Below are positions 23,082 to 35,727 of a stretch of DNA of 64,000 bases, in pieces. Numbering within the stretch: the first letter of the stretch is position 1; the number at the start of each line of letters is the position of its first letter. The stretch spans positions 248,001 through 312,000 of the forward strand of contig QWDQ01000025.1 of NCBI GenBank assembly GCA_003868215.1. The letters run 5' to 3'. Position numbers and translations under genes: made by a program. Under the pieces are notes generated by a model. It was not told the origin of the DNA and did no database searches. It saw nothing but the letters and a program-made list of their open reading frames with translations. The DNA comes from Pseudophaeomoniella oleicola (taxonomy: Eukaryota > Ascomycota > Eurotiomycetes > Phaeomoniellales > Phaeomoniellaceae).

Positions 23082-25847
23082 TCAATCAGTTCCGTAAACG
23101 CGATCGTACCACTTCCCGCCGGTCCAGACGCCGTCGTCAGCGTTGTTGTTGTTGCTGCCGGAGGTCCTGTCGACAGAGAGTGTTGAGTTTTCGTCGATGG
23201 TAGCTACGCTTGACTTCCTGACTCCTGCTGCTGCTCCTGCTGCTGGTCCTGTGTTATTGCCATTCTTCTCGTTTTCTTTGGTGTTGCTCTCCGAGGTACT
23301 GTAATTCCCTTGAACAGATCGGTCTTTCTTGTGCTTGACTGGTGCTTTTGCAACAGGCTTGGCTTTACCCGCTGCTGCTGCATCTCCGTTCTGGTCCGTT
23401 GCGAATGTGACGGTTTTGTTGCTGAAGCTCGGATGGAGACGATGGTGGACATGTTCTCCTCCGCTGGGACCTCGGGATGCAGGTGGGTAGAGAAGAATGT
23501 TTGCTCTCGAAGGTGTTGGAGGGGGCTTCTTGATTGGCTCGGTCGGATCGAAAGATTTCACGGCGCTGCGTAAACCTGTCGCTGGTGGTTGCACAAGTGG
23601 AGATAGGTCTCTGGTAGACGCGATACCGATGTCTGTTGATTTTACGGGAACATAGGAAGGGGTCTCTGTAAGCCTGCTTTGTGCATGCATTATTGATTGA
23701 GGAGATCCGCTTGGTGTCGTGTTAGTGCCAGGCATTGGAGTCACTTTACGATGTTTGGTGAACTTCTTGAATGGAGAGCCACTTGGTGAGCTGCTGGTCA
23801 CGGTGGACTTCTCGAGCACACTGGCCGATACCTGTCGTCTCAGTGGAGATCTATTTTTCTTCGGCGAATTGTCCGTCTTGATCTCCAGAGAGATTTCCGA
23901 AAGGGTGGCACGGAGTTGATGGTTTATATCCCTGATATCACTAGCTGTTTTGTTGATGTCCACACGGATCTTCTGCTCTGTTCGGAGGCATGATTTCTCG
24001 ACTTGATCGAAATCCTTTTTGGACTCATTCGCAAGTAGTTCGATCTGTTCAGGCAACTTTGAAGCCACTTTGAGGGTTTCGCGTTTCTCACTAAGAAGCT
24101 CCTTTTGTTTCGCACTGATATCGGTGAGTTGATTGAGGACCTTGTCGACCACATAATCACGAGAGACGTCAATGCGATTATGGAGGTTCTCAAACTGGCG
24201 ATCAAGTTTGTGTTCCAGGTTTGCAAACTGTTGGCTGATAAATTGTTCGATTGTTGTTCTGTTCTGATAGCCTGGGTATGGAGGTGTTGGTGCGAACCGA
24301 CCGTAAACTGAGACCGGCGGCGTAGATTGCTTATCACTGGAAAGCTGACTGTCTCCGTCAAGACTGATCAAGTATTCACTCTTCTCTGATCGTCTGTCTT
24401 CATCCTCATGCAGCTCTTCCGTCACTTTGCTCAACCCGGAGCTGGACCGAACTTTCGAAGGCGTGGTATGAAGCTGTTGAATCTTGCTTTGGGAGAGGTT
24501 CCGTGGTGTAGCTTCGTTCTCTGCAATTCATCAATCGGGGCTGCTTCCACAATATAGAATGAGCTTACCACAATCACTTGTCTCTGACGAAGGTCCCAAC
24601 TCAGAATCGGACTCCTCAGGGGACTCGCGTACTAAACCTAATTGGGATAGTCGTTCACTATACACACTTGATCCAGAATCATGTTTGAGCGAGTCTGCAG
24701 GAGACAATAGAGGCATAGTATTGGGGTATTGAATCTGCATTTGCTCCCATGCGCCACCTCCAGGGACGGTATACGCTGTCGCAGAAAACATGCTTTCGGT
24801 ACTGTTACTCCATTGACCACTCAGTATTGAGCTTGGGTGCTTGACGCTGCGTTTCTCTAAGCGCTCTCTGTCAAAAGGGTTGGGAGGTTGATAAGTCAAA
24901 GGTTGTAGCAAAGGACCGCTGTAGACTCGTCCATCTGGGCCAACCCATAGTGCTGGAGACATTGCGGGGGTAGCACTGACGACGCTTGCAGAGAGGCTGG
25001 GGATACGAGTCTTTTCAACGAGCTCAGCGTGCTTCATCTTGGCATACTTACCGTCTCTAGTAGGGTTCAACGATGCATTCCCTAAAGTCAGACCCTCTGA
25101 CTTCTCAGGTGTGAAGTACTTGCTCATTGGCGTCTCAAGAGTCTGGTTGGATGACCGGCTTGCTGGACCAAAGGCGAACCTAGTATCATGAGAGTCATGA
25201 ATAGCATTAACAGGATCAACTTTTGGGTTACTTCGTGAAGAGACCTTTGAAGATTGAGACGATGAGCGCGAACGATATGATAATTGGTCAGATTTGATAG
25301 TCTTGGTCACGGGTGTAACAGGTCTTGTCAAGTCTGGGCCATTGGACTCCTCCTCTTTCTCTGTCGCTGCTTTTGGCGGACTCAAAGAGACTCGTTGCGC
25401 ATTGGCTTTGTTCTTTGATGTAAGCTTTGAAAAAAGACCTCCCTTCGATTTTGAAGGGAAGAGAGGTTCTGGAAGAGCTGATTTTCGTTCAAAGTCATAA
25501 TTGTCTGGATCTGTGATGGACCTTTTGTCTAGTGAGTTCAGACTGTTAGGCTTGTTGGGACTCCGGCTCTTTACAACACATATGTCGCTTAGAAGATCAC
25601 CTGTGAACATATCAAATGTCGTTGCAGTCGAATCGGCTGAATGGGGAAGACGTGTCGCTGATGTATGCTTTCCGCGCTGATCACCTTGTGGATCTCGTGG
25701 TTGAGGGGGATATGATATAGTGCCATCCGCTGATGTACACGTTGAGAGTCGATCGAACTCAGAGCCTGCAAGAGCTGCTTCCTTCTCTTTACGTTGGCGA
25801 TCAAGGGCTTTTGCCTGCGCGAAGGCATTACCTGGTTTTGGGAACAT
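23082..25847 (-). CDS. Long, mostly disordered protein of unknown function, 905 aa
   Basis: Two exons, 24569-25847 and 23082-24520, with a 48-base intron; 905 aa. Not recognised. Residues 1-40 (MFPKPGNAFAQAKALDRQRKE and on) look conserved and basic. Most of the first half is Ser/Pro/Thr-rich and probably disordered, apart from a short ordered-looking block PALWVGPDGRVYSGPLLQPL near residue 310. Residues about 510-640 form a predicted coiled coil (repeating FENLHNRIDVSRDYVVDKVL, LEIKTD). The tail is Asn/Ala/Gly-rich and ends GVWTGGKWYDRVYGTD, with aromatic residues suggesting a conserved motif. The coiled coil suggests a cytoskeletal or scaffold role, but that is a guess. The length and open frame over 2.7 kb make it a real gene. 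Confidence 0.75.
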
Positions 25848-26648
25848 GATGGCTGCTCAAGTCAACTGATAGATACTCGAGCGAAAGGGGAGATGGAGAT
25901 AAATGGCTACAAGTAAGTGCAGTAAACGTGAGTAAAAAAGCACCGATCTCTGGACGTGAGGTGAAGTAAAAGTGGACGTAAACAAACTTCTTTCGGACAT
26001 CGCAAGCCTAGGTGAAGCCAACTAGCGCGTGGCATCAAGCTGAACCAGAATCTGTCTTCACAGGTCCGAGACCGCGTGGGTTACTTATACGTACGCTCTT
26101 TGTACTCCTCACCAAGTTCACCAAGTTCATCAGCAAGGTAACTTAGCATGACCCTACCTCAACATCATCACGAGATCGAACTTCCAGCGTGTTTATCAAG
26201 TTACCTCGTACGTCTATGCTTTCCCATTGCTGTTGACCAAGCTTGTCACTTGATGCCTTGACAGCCTGAATAAACGAGATGAGGTTGTTCTACGTCGAAT
26301 TATTCAGGGACATCGGATCGGAAGAACTCTTGGCATATGAACCGATCGTCCCGTGCCCGCAGGATATCCGATGTGGAGTTTGCGCTCAAAGTTCAATACT
26401 GTGGTATCTCTTGGTCAACAGCGCACTACATCGTGCTTCTAACATTTATTGTTCTACGAATACCCGTCAAGATGTGGTTGGTCTCCCTTGGTGACACCGG
26501 TAGAACATGCGGCTTTTCTGATCTTTCCAGCCATGGGAATCTTTTGTCTGAAACAGGCAATCAAAACTCAACCAAAACCAACAGCCCGGTTTCCATTCTA
26601 GCGCAGAGGCTCGTGGGAGCATCGACACAGCGTATTTGATTTCACCAT
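25848..26648. promoter_or_regulatory. Promoter of the 905-aa protein gene and 3' side of UBP12
   Basis: About 800 bases between two minus-strand genes. Short direct repeats of CACCAAGTTCA occur near 26,108-26,130. Small plus-strand frames at 26.3-26.6 kb have no support. No other feature seen. Confidence 0.4.
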
Positions 26649-29600
26649 CTATTCGTCTTCGTCATTCCTGAGTTCAACAACAGGCAAGTCCTCGTCGTCG
26701 TCCTCATCAAAAGGTGGAGGCGCGCTCTCACGTGATTCTCTCTCTGAGCCAGCAAAGGGGATTGTTTCGATCTCATCGAATTGTCCCTCCCGATCACTGA
26801 GCTCGCCGATCGAGCTCCTACCAGCGCCTTCTGCACGTGTGCTTGCATCGTCCTCAGCAAAGAGATCTTCCTCTTGTTCATTGGTAAAACTAGACGGCGG
26901 CGCGGCCGTCACTTGGCTAACATTACGTCCACTCGAGAGCGCTCCGAAGCTCCACGATGGATCGTCTGAGTAAGGAGGTCCATACGGCGCTTCTTCTCCG
27001 AGACCTTCATCGAGATCCATTGCATCCGTTGACAGTTTTCTCTCACCCGCCTGTGGGTATGTTGAGTATTCTGGCAGTTCAGAGTCATTCATCTTCTCGT
27101 TCGACTTCCGTGGACTTCCGTCCTCTCGAAACACTTCTGCTGAAAGTTTCTGCGGCGCCGAGCCACCATCTCCCGCGCGGTGAGCTGCTCCGGCTACGGT
27201 TAATGCGCTCGACGACCCATTGCGGGAGGAGCCGCCGAGACGCCGGCCTTCCCCCGACTCGTTCGTGGGTGATCCAGAGCGAGAGGGAGGGGGGGATTCT
27301 TCTTGACTAGTAGGTGGATTGTTCGCATCGTCTATGACCTTCTCGAGGGCAGGACCTCCTAGTGGACGCGAGGACCTTCTTCTGTAGAACAATAGATAAG
27401 CTGCTGGTGTCACTACTGCCTGTGGATCGGTTCTCTTGGATACATGCGAATCTAGGCTATGTTAGTAGAAACTCGAGGGTTTCAGCCGGGTTTTCACTCT
27501 CACCATTATACTCGTACCAGTTACCATCATAGAAGTTCTTTGCGTAAGCGGTGTAGTGACCGCCGCCAAGACCACCATAATGGTTGTCAACAGCAAAAAG
27601 GTCGTACACCATTGGCTTCCCTTCCTCCTTGATAAGAACACGGTCAGACATGTCGAGACCTTCGATGGGGTAATCAACCATGATCTCTAGTTTATCACGG
27701 AAATTTCGATGCGAGCTGAAACGTTTTAGGTGCATCACGAGGATATCCGGGGTCTTCCAAAGCTCAAATTTCTTGCTCGCGCGACGATGCGCTTTACATC
27801 GTGGACAATACCAGGCATCATTTTCCGAAAGAATCTCTTCTTTCCCAAATTCATCCAAGCAGTCGTCAAGTGTGATGCCTTTGCGCCGGCGACTGTGGCG
27901 CATTGCACGTCTGTTCGTCAGCTCCTCATCATTATAGAGCTCCACATTGAGCCACGTAGGACTTCCCCGTAAATCCTCTTTCTCAGACTCGCTACCCTCA
28001 AAGAGCGCGTCGTGAGCTTCTTCGGTCCAATCAAGGAGTATAGAATCCCCTGGGCCAAGTAAAGGACCGTCGTACTGAACAGTTGCTTCTTTTCCGACGG
28101 TCTTGCGCTCTGTTGATGAGTATGTCTTGGGTCTTTGAACGGGTCGAATCAAACTGTCAGGCGATGGAAGATCATTGTCTGAGGAAGAATCCTCGTCCCT
28201 GGTGTCGATATCCGAAGCATAGCCAGATAGTTGCATTTTGTCGCTCGGCGACGGCTCATCATCGGCATCTTCATCACTTGTGGCCGAGAGCTCACTAGAG
28301 TTGGCGTCACTTGATGCCTTAGACCGCCGGCTTATCGGTTTCGGCATCCGGGTTGAAATCGATGGCCAATCTCTAGATTCATCAAACCCACTGATGCCGG
28401 TGGGAAATAGCTCTCCAGTTCGAATGAGCTTGATGTCATACATCTTTTGGAGCATAGAAGAAATGGACTTGGCAGAACGGAGAGCCTTGAAAAATGACGA
28501 GGGAGTATCTGGGCTCACTCCTGGAGCAGAGGTCGCATCAGACATTGTGACATCAACAAGTCCGTCCTCTCCTTCGACTGACCTTGCATGCACTGCATTG
28601 GAGTCGGAGCTATTATCGTCATCGTTCATGACAATCGTGTCCGCATCTTCTGCTCCATCAGCGCCACTGTCCTTTGACTTAAGGACAGAGTTGGCTTCAT
28701 TAAGTATATCTCTGGTCGTCAAAGTTGCTACCAACGCAAGCAGTTTCTTCTGGATGACGTTATAGTCCGTTGCTTCTTGACGCTTGACGGTGATGAACGA
28801 TGGATTACCGAACAGCTGTTTTTGTTGGATTCGGGAGGCACCTGGCCTGATCAAGCGATGGAAGACAGGAACCAGCAACGTATCTGCTGCAGGAGAATCG
28901 GCAGTAGGGATGTCCTCACGATAGGACTGGTAGCTGGCCCTTTTAACAGGCGGTTTATCCGCAACATAATTTGTGGGCACACTTTCCAATTCAAACATCG
29001 CCAGACTGTCACTAGCCTGTATATTGAAGTCCGAGATAGTCTGCGGATTCTCGAACAGCTTGTAAATCTTGCACCTGTAAAGCTCCGCCATGATGATCTT
29101 TGAGGCGTCTGCGTGCATCCGCTTCCCAACATATTCTTTGAGCTGTTTGATGCTAGCATTCTTGTCTATGTCAACATCCACCCTTATTGGCTTCCCACGA
29201 AGCGGATAGTAGTAGATCTCCTTCGTCCAATTATCCTCAATGGGCAATTGAAGCGTTAAATTGTTGAAAGGATCAAATATTATGCTGACTTTGCCGCACG
29301 CGGGACAATGAAGGGTCGACTTGTACATTCCGGCGAAGAGGTCAGTGATAACGGAGTCATTTCTGGCCTTGTATATATCCCAGCACTTGTCTGCCATCTC
29401 TTTCAGGAGCTGCGGATTCTCGACCATTTCATCTGTGGAGTCCGGCTTCTCAATATAGGGCTTTTTTAGAACACGATTGAGATCCTCTTGTAAGCCATCC
29501 AAGAGAAAAAGAAGGAACTCTTGAGAGTCCTGCTGACCATAGCCAGAGAAACTCGGTCCGTACCTTCCGATGGTTTGCTTCATGTGTTTGGGGGCGAAAG

Positions 29601-31342
29601 AGGATTGACTGCTATCGCCATATATCTGAAGTAGAAAATTGGCATAAGCCTTAGCAACCTCTCCATTATGGGACAAAGGATTGCTCGGGTTGAGGTCCTT
29701 CTTGTAAACATCATCTGGTTCGTGTCAGGATAGGTGGTTGTAGCATGGGTGACATGAACGACTTACTCAGAAAGTAGTGACTCAGCTCCTCAACACTACG
29801 GACGCATTGGAGAGCAGAATTCATGTAGCAAGTGTTGCCCAAATTACTAAGGCCCACAATACCTCTGGGCCGGCCGTCACGCCGTTGACGGCCTCTTGTC
29901 ATCATTCCTGCAGCTGGGCTTGTTCTACCTGACACGGACGCTGACTTTCCCTTGGCTTTGTCGGATACGGAAGCTTTGGCAATACTGAGATTTGATGCTT
30001 TTGCCCCTTCTGATGCCCATTCACCTCCGCCTGGTCCGCCAACCTGCTCCTCGAGGAGCACAACATCATCTCTGCTTAGTCCAGCATGGTCCAAAGTCTG
30101 CGAGCCGTTGTATTTCTCGTTCCAGGTCTGGTCCTTAGCATCAACCAATTCCTTTTGGGTACCATCTTGCAGCGAGGTGAAAGTGGCAGCATCGAGCACG
30201 AGTTTATCACCAGCACTCGCCTTGATCTCACTTCCTGGTGCCGGGGAGGCGCTTCTCGAGCCGGCTGGGGTGGGACCGCCCGATTTGTTCGAACTTTTCA
30301 AACCACCCAGTATGCGCCAAACGCGAACTTTCGTTTTGGAATTTATTCCGGTGAGCACCTTGGCAACTCGCAGCCAATCGTTGAAAGATGTACTCCTACT
30401 AGCCATGTACCGAACTGGAGGAGTATCACTTTCTTTGAGAAAGCGTGACGAACTGCCTTGAGAAGGAAGCTTGAGTAGAGAAAATACTGGTGGTGATAGT
30501 TCAAATTGTATGTTATCCGCAAATTCGTTGACGCTCGTATTGTGCGCATAACGGGTGATGAGCGGAGACTTGGGTGAGAGGCCATACCAGGTGACTATCA
30601 GGTCCCAAGCTTCTTGCGGTAGTATCTGAAAGTCTTCACCAATCTGAAGCCCGGGTCTGATGAAGACGAACGATTCGCCAGCCTCATCTTTCAAGTTTCC
30701 CGAGTCGTCTGTTACCATAACAATATCCGAATTATCAATCGGTCCGATCTCCCCTTCAGTAGCTGCTTTATCGACCTTTTCGCTCGCAATACCTTGAGAG
30801 CTTCTCGCAAGAACGCGGTTCAGCCATCTCTGCGACACAATATACCCCTTTTGCTTGTCTTTTGGCGGCTGTTGTGCCAGAGATGTGACTTTCTCTACCT
30901 GTTCATCGATTGGAGGGATGTCAGCTGAAGTAGTGGTAGCGCTCGTGATCGACGTTTGGGCCGTGGATGCAATTGATTGATTCGTCAGAGTAGTGTTTGT
31001 TGTAGATGCTTCCGAAGGCGCCGTCTGCGCATGGCTCTTGGGATTACTCTCATGGACGTTACTATCATCTACTGAGATTCGGGGCCCGCGATTTTGCTGC
31101 TTTGCTTTTGTTTGCTCATTGCCTCCGCTTGCATCTGACTGTGCCAGAGGACTTTCACCGGATTCCATGGTGATGTCCTGTGTATGATCTTCCCTATCTT
31201 GCGCACCCATATCCGAAGCTGGCCGTTTCACAGCTGGTGATAATGATCTTAACGACCTCCTGTTTTCATCCTTCTTTCGGAATTGGAGACTTGGTGGATT
31301 TTGTTCTGGTGTAGGTCTGTCGCTGTTAGCGGAGTTTGTCAT
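26649..31342 (-). CDS. UBP12: Ubiquitin carboxyl-terminal hydrolase, UBP12/USP15-like
   Basis: Cysteine protease that removes ubiquitin from substrates. Three exons: 29767-31342, 27504-29714, 26649-27451; 1,529 aa. After a disordered N-terminus there is a DUSP domain (about 163-265: YIVSQRWLNRVLARS ... PQEAWDLIVTWYG). The catalytic Cys box IVGLSNLGNTCYMNSALQC starts near 495 with Cys near 505. The first intron falls in the next helix and splicing restores SHYFLNDVYKKDLNP. The QQDSQEFLLFLLDGLQ box and two zinc-knuckle pairs (CPAC, CPRC) follow. The catalytic core is interrupted by a long acidic/Ser insert, as in USP4/11/15 and Ubp12. The His box GGLGGGHYTAYAKN lies just before the second intron, near residue 1,245. 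The last 270 residues are disordered and acidic, ending NDEDE. The ATG at 31342 is used because upstream in-frame sequence has only GTG. Confidence 0.93.
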
Positions 31343-32416
31343 GTAGTCGTTTTTCCACAGACAAAGCCGCACAAGCCGCACAAGCCGCACGAGGTGAGGC
31401 AGGTACGTCTGTGTTCGCTTCGTGGCTCGTTGGGCGCTGTTGAGATGTAATTCGGGCTTGAGGAGAATCTTTGGTCTGAAGCTGCGGAGCGATGTACCCA
31501 GACGAATCTTGGGGAAGCAAGGCAGATTCCGCCGGTGGGGGAATGTGATGGTGATGTTGGGGTGTTTGACGTAACAGCGGAGTCGCCTGTTCTTTGAGTA
31601 GACCGGATACTTCTCTCACCAGCACCAGATGCTATAGGACTCTCCTTCTTCTTGGAAGACGTGATGTGAAAACGAGCTGTCCACTTCCAGCGACAGCTCT
31701 ACTGCAATGTCGAAAAGAAAATCAATGATGGTAATAGCGGCGGAGCGGAGAATGTTCCAACACAAATAACAAAGTGCGCCAGCGACAAGTTCAAGTCTGT
31801 ATACGGAGTACAGGTATCTATGTTGCTGCACACATTCAGAGGCTGCTTTGGCAAAGTCAAGGACAACACAACGACTAGTCGCCATCGGGATGCGTTTGTT
31901 ATGCAGTTTGATCAAACTGTCGTATATTTTCGATATACTATGTAATGTAGTATTAGTATCTACGATATCCCACTGCACAATATCTCCTCCCTATGCAGTT
32001 GAAGCCACCACCCCAATCAAAACGAAGAATTCCATTTACTATAAAATCCCTTTGGATGATTCGCCATTGACAAGGCACCAGTCCATGATCATACTCAAAT
32101 CTTCAGGTTCTGCAGGTTTTCAATTGGTTGCTCTTCGATCACACACTTCTCGGCCATATATTAATTAGTTCGGGGGCCAATTGCAGTCCATCAAGAGGCT
32201 GCCAGCTACCGATACCTGATATCTTGGATCATAGAGCGGTAATTATCGGCTACGAACCTGTCAATCGCACGCTGTCCTGTTGACGCATGATTGGGAGCAT
32301 CCATAGTCTCGGATTTTGCCCTGGCTCAGCACCATTGCGCCGCCATTGTGATGCTTATTATCTAGTTGACTATGATACATATACCAAGATGAGCCCGTGT
32401 ACTTATCCATTTTGAA
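31343..32416. promoter_or_regulatory. UBP12 promoter region and SNX41 3' side
   Basis: About 1.07 kb. Three perfect 9-base units AAGCCGCAC lie at 31364-31390, just upstream of the UBP12 start codon in the presumed 5' UTR. A minus-strand frame of 99 codons covers 31326-31625 in another phase; it overlaps the start codon and could be an upstream frame, but no evidence supports a protein. The rest holds nothing recognisable. Confidence 0.4.
31364..31390. repeat. Three 9-base units before the UBP12 start
   Basis: Three perfect AAGCCGCAC units (plus strand) in the presumed 5' UTR of UBP12. Nine is a multiple of three, so the unit would not break a frame if read. Confidence 0.85.
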
Positions 32417-34560
32417 TCATCGAGCAACGATCTTATCTACTTCGTCTCGCGCTTCTGACCAAGTGTCTAAGTTCTTCTTTGCCCAATCGATATGGCATCG
32501 TGCATATGCGACCTGGATAACGGTTAGTTGCATCGTACATGTGAAGAATGAAGGAAAAGCGCCGGAAGGTACATACCATATAGCGTTGCAAATCTTTTTC
32601 CTTGTCCGCTTGGAATCGGCGCAGGTCTTTCAGTATACCCTGGCTAGCATCTTTGACATCCTTTTCAGATACTTCCAACGCTTGCTCCAGCTACCACAGA
32701 GTCAGTAAACATCAATAATGGAGAATTTAATCTTACCTGCGAAAGATTCTCCTTGGTTTTTCCCATTTGGTCCCGGCGAGTTCGTTCTGGGTCAACGTCC
32801 ACAAGACCGTGTACAGCATGACTGATGCGGCCAAAGATCTTATTTGTGACAAAATTCCCACTCTGGCGCTTATGCGGCGAGGTTGGAGATGTGGGATTGT
32901 CTCTTTGATAATTGCCATCGGTTGTGTGAGGATGTTCACCATGGGTAGGCGGGAAGTCAGAGTCAATGGATTCCCTCTCTTCGCCAGATCCTCTTGCGGT
33001 ACTTGATGTACTACGGGTCGAGGCGTCCGATATGGATCTCTTTGGTGGACTCTGCGGAGCAATACTACCACTCAGATAAGCATCCAGTCGTCTCGCCTCA
33101 AGCTCACTTTGCTCAAGCGAGGCAAGCAATGCCTTCTTCTTCTCCAGCTCTTCCCTTGTCATTTCCTGCTGCACTCGCTTCAAGATCCTATACCTCAACA
33201 CGTTGCGAACTACACTTGCAAATTGCGCACTTTCCCGCATCGGCTCCGCAAACGTTGCATTGAGGGCTGCAGAGAGCTCCTCGGTTTCGATATATGTGTT
33301 ATCAACCGCTTGACCAACTCGTTCGATAGCCGATGCTACAGTGGCAGATTGTTCCGATAAGGAGAACCCATTGTATCTCGCGCCCAGCTCCATTAGATCT
33401 GCTGATAGTTTGGAAAAGTGCTCGAGAGTTCTTCGATTCACTTTCTCAACACTGCCCTGAAGCAACAGCTCAACTTCTCTGGTAGAAGCTTCAAAGTTGA
33501 TGAAGTATGGATCCAAATCCTGCTCGCTCAGATGCTGGGAAGGAGGTGGGAATCTGCCGAATATTTGAGGTCCAGGAATAGTATGTGCTGCAGATGATGC
33601 GAATGTACTGTGCTCTGGCGGGGATGACGGAGTTCCGCTCGAGGAGATGCTACCGCTTGACCTGAGCTTTGCTGACGTTGAAGGCACAGGAAGGAAGGCA
33701 TGGCCTGGGGTGGGATTGGCTGGATCAAGCGGTGGAGCTTTCAGGTTATTCTTTGGAATAGAGGCGATGGGATGTGAGTGCAGGACTTCGCTCTGGGGAG
33801 GAAAAGATTAGCCCTGTCAGTGACGGAAAATAGAGGACAAACCCAGCTAGAGTTAGGATCGAGAAACCTCCACCAGACTCCATCCTCCAAGACATCCCTC
33901 ATCCTCCTACACCGATTGAGAAAGACAGTGAGCATTCTCTTGCGCAGCTCTATGATGCCTGCATCCTCTTTCGCCTTGGTCGGTTTCGCTGCGTAATCTG
34001 CCATGGTATGCTTCTCCGGGATTGGTGGAATGATCAGCGTGGGATGAAGATTGACCAGCGCTGCGCGCAGTGAGTTGAATTCTGAATAACGTCGTCGCAC
34101 TTCAATTTCCTGCTGCTGTTAGATATCTTCTCCTCGTCACCTGGCGCAATCTGCTTACTCCTGTCCTGATAGTATATACAATGAACCCTCCGCCGCCGTG
34201 ATCCTTAGCCGCATCGGTTATTATGATCTCCAGGTCCGGATCCTCATACAGCAGCTGTTGTATTCTACTATCGTATCCATCTTTGCGACGAGGTTGTGAG
34301 TCTTTCTGTGCAGCTCTCTGAGAGTCATCTTCATCTTCGTCTTCATCACTGATATGGTCCGGTCGAGAGAGGAATTCTGGGGGTTCATCTGGGTCATGGG
34401 AGGATGTAGGTGTCCCTGGCTCATCATACTCTGTATGAAGTGTTAGCTTGTACATCGAAGGGACGTGATCTAATCTAGGAAGCTACTAACGAGCTGGATT
34501 CAAGACAGGGTTAGGCTCGCCCTCAAAGGCGTAAGGATTGTTGTCTTCATCATTCCACAT
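32417..34560 (-). CDS. SNX41: Sorting nexin of the Snx41/Atg20 family (PX-BAR)
   Basis: Binds phosphatidylinositol 3-phosphate on endosomes and acts in retrieval to the Golgi and in selective autophagy with Snx4. Six exons: 34491-34560, 34159-34430, 33843-34109, 32737-33792, 32577-32690, 32417-32512; 624 aa, about the family length. It opens MWNDEDNNPYAF, the usual start of mould Snx41. An acidic region follows, then a PX domain (about 85-205) with the lipid-binding RRRYSEF and IIPPIPEKH motifs and the RMLTVFLNRC helix. From about 330 on a BAR region can be seen: FEASTREVELLLQGSVEKVNR in part, NVLRYRILKRVQQEMTREEL, and the ending AYARCHIDWAKKNLDTW. A Ser/Pro-rich insert breaks the BAR domain as in other family members. 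Snx41 is preferred over Atg20 from the N-terminus; this choice is less sure than the family. Confidence 0.92.
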
Positions 34561-35214
34561 GGTGACTGGAGCGAAATGCCTTAAATGTGTCAGACGAGAC
34601 CACTTGAGATCTGAAAATGTTGGTCAAAATGCAGGACGGCGCCAGTCAAGGTGAGGCTGTAGAATGTCTGCCGCCTGGTGTTGGCTGGAACAGAAGCTTG
34701 GAGCGATGATGATGCGCCGCGTAGTTACAATTGGGGCTTGGTCCGAGCACGGTCCGTCATTATCCTTTAGCGGCTTGCCCCTCTTAAAACCGTTCAATCG
34801 TCCCATTGACGGTTCACTTCAGTCTATTTACTACACTTGACACCCTCTGCATGTACACAAGAACTTCGACAGGTCACCATCTGTCCATCATTGAAGCTAC
34901 TTCGCAATGCTAATGATTTAATGGCTGAGGATTATCACTTCAAGGATGTCGACATTGACTTCGTGTGACCTCAGGCCTGCTGCAACTCCAGATTCTATCC
35001 TCTACCGTCTCCCTTTCATGACTTTGGTCCTCGTTCCCTTGTCTTCCTGCATCCATTATGTACATTGTAGGATGTCACGGCAGTGGTGTGCTGATGTCAC
35101 TGTCTTTCTCATCTGATATGCCTGCTGCGATTGCCTTGCTGTCTTCATAATGGTGTTGCTCGGGTATGATGGGAGATAGCAACGTGCTTTTTGCTGCTGA
35201 TAATGATGTGCAAT
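34561..35214. promoter_or_regulatory. SNX41 promoter region
   Basis: About 650 bases between SNX41 and the small membrane protein gene, both on the minus strand. Only short frames; nothing else recognised. Confidence 0.4.
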
Positions 35215-35727
35215 TCAGGTATGGCCGGTATCGTCGCTTCCGTTGACCGTTATTGTGCTTTCCCTGTTCGTTGCATATTCTCCTTCATCCTCGTCATCGT
35301 GTCCATTTTCCGAGTGCCTCTCCGTCATTGCATGATATCTCAGCTCGTCCAAACCTGCAATAACTAATGCTCCCCTGCTGTGGGTTGTGTTATTGGCCCT
35401 TGGTCTACTTCGAATGTGACGTTGAGTTGCACGTTGATTGCTTTCATCGGCCACCAGCTTCAGATGTCGCTCCAAGGCTTCCTCTTTTCTCTGGAACTTT
35501 CGTTGTTTCCGAATTGTCAATACTGTCAGACAAACCATGAAGATCGCCAGACCAATGATGGCAATGACTACCAAGATCTTTTGCCCATGTGGCCAGGTGG
35601 ACCAACCATATGTCGCGACCGATGACATCTTGCCTCTAAAAATTCCGATGCTGAGGTAGGAGAGGCTACAGATCGACCAGATATAGAAGATGTTAAACAG
35701 AGTCTCATTCCAGATCTCAATTTCCAT
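35215..35727 (-). CDS. Small putative membrane protein, 170 aa, unassigned
   Basis: Not recognised. Uninterrupted frame from ATG at 35727 to TGA at 35215. Residues 9-29 (TLFNIFYIWSICSLSYLSIG) and 50-70 (ILVVIAIIGLAIFMVCLTVL) are two hydrophobic segments; the second is followed by a strongly basic helix RKQRKFQRKEEALERHLKLV, as in a single- or double-pass protein with a cytosolic tail. The tail is His/Asp/Glu-rich and polar. The clear helix-plus-positive-flank pattern makes a chance frame less likely. There is no neighbour context to suggest a role. Confidence 0.5.
   Translation of the reverse strand: MEIEIWNETLFNIFYIWSICSLSYLSIGIFRGKMSSVATYGWSTWPHGQKILVVIAIIGLAIFMVCLTVLTIRKQRKFQRKEEALERHLKLVADESNQRATQRHIRSRPRANNTTHSRGALVIAGLDELRYHAMTERHSENGHDDEDEGEYATNRESTITVNGSDDTGHT

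Noticed and set aside
31326-31625. Minus-strand frame of 99 codons overlapping the UBP12 start codon
   Set aside because: It reads a different phase through the 9-base repeat and 5' UTR, has no family features, and its presence is explained by the open repeat.
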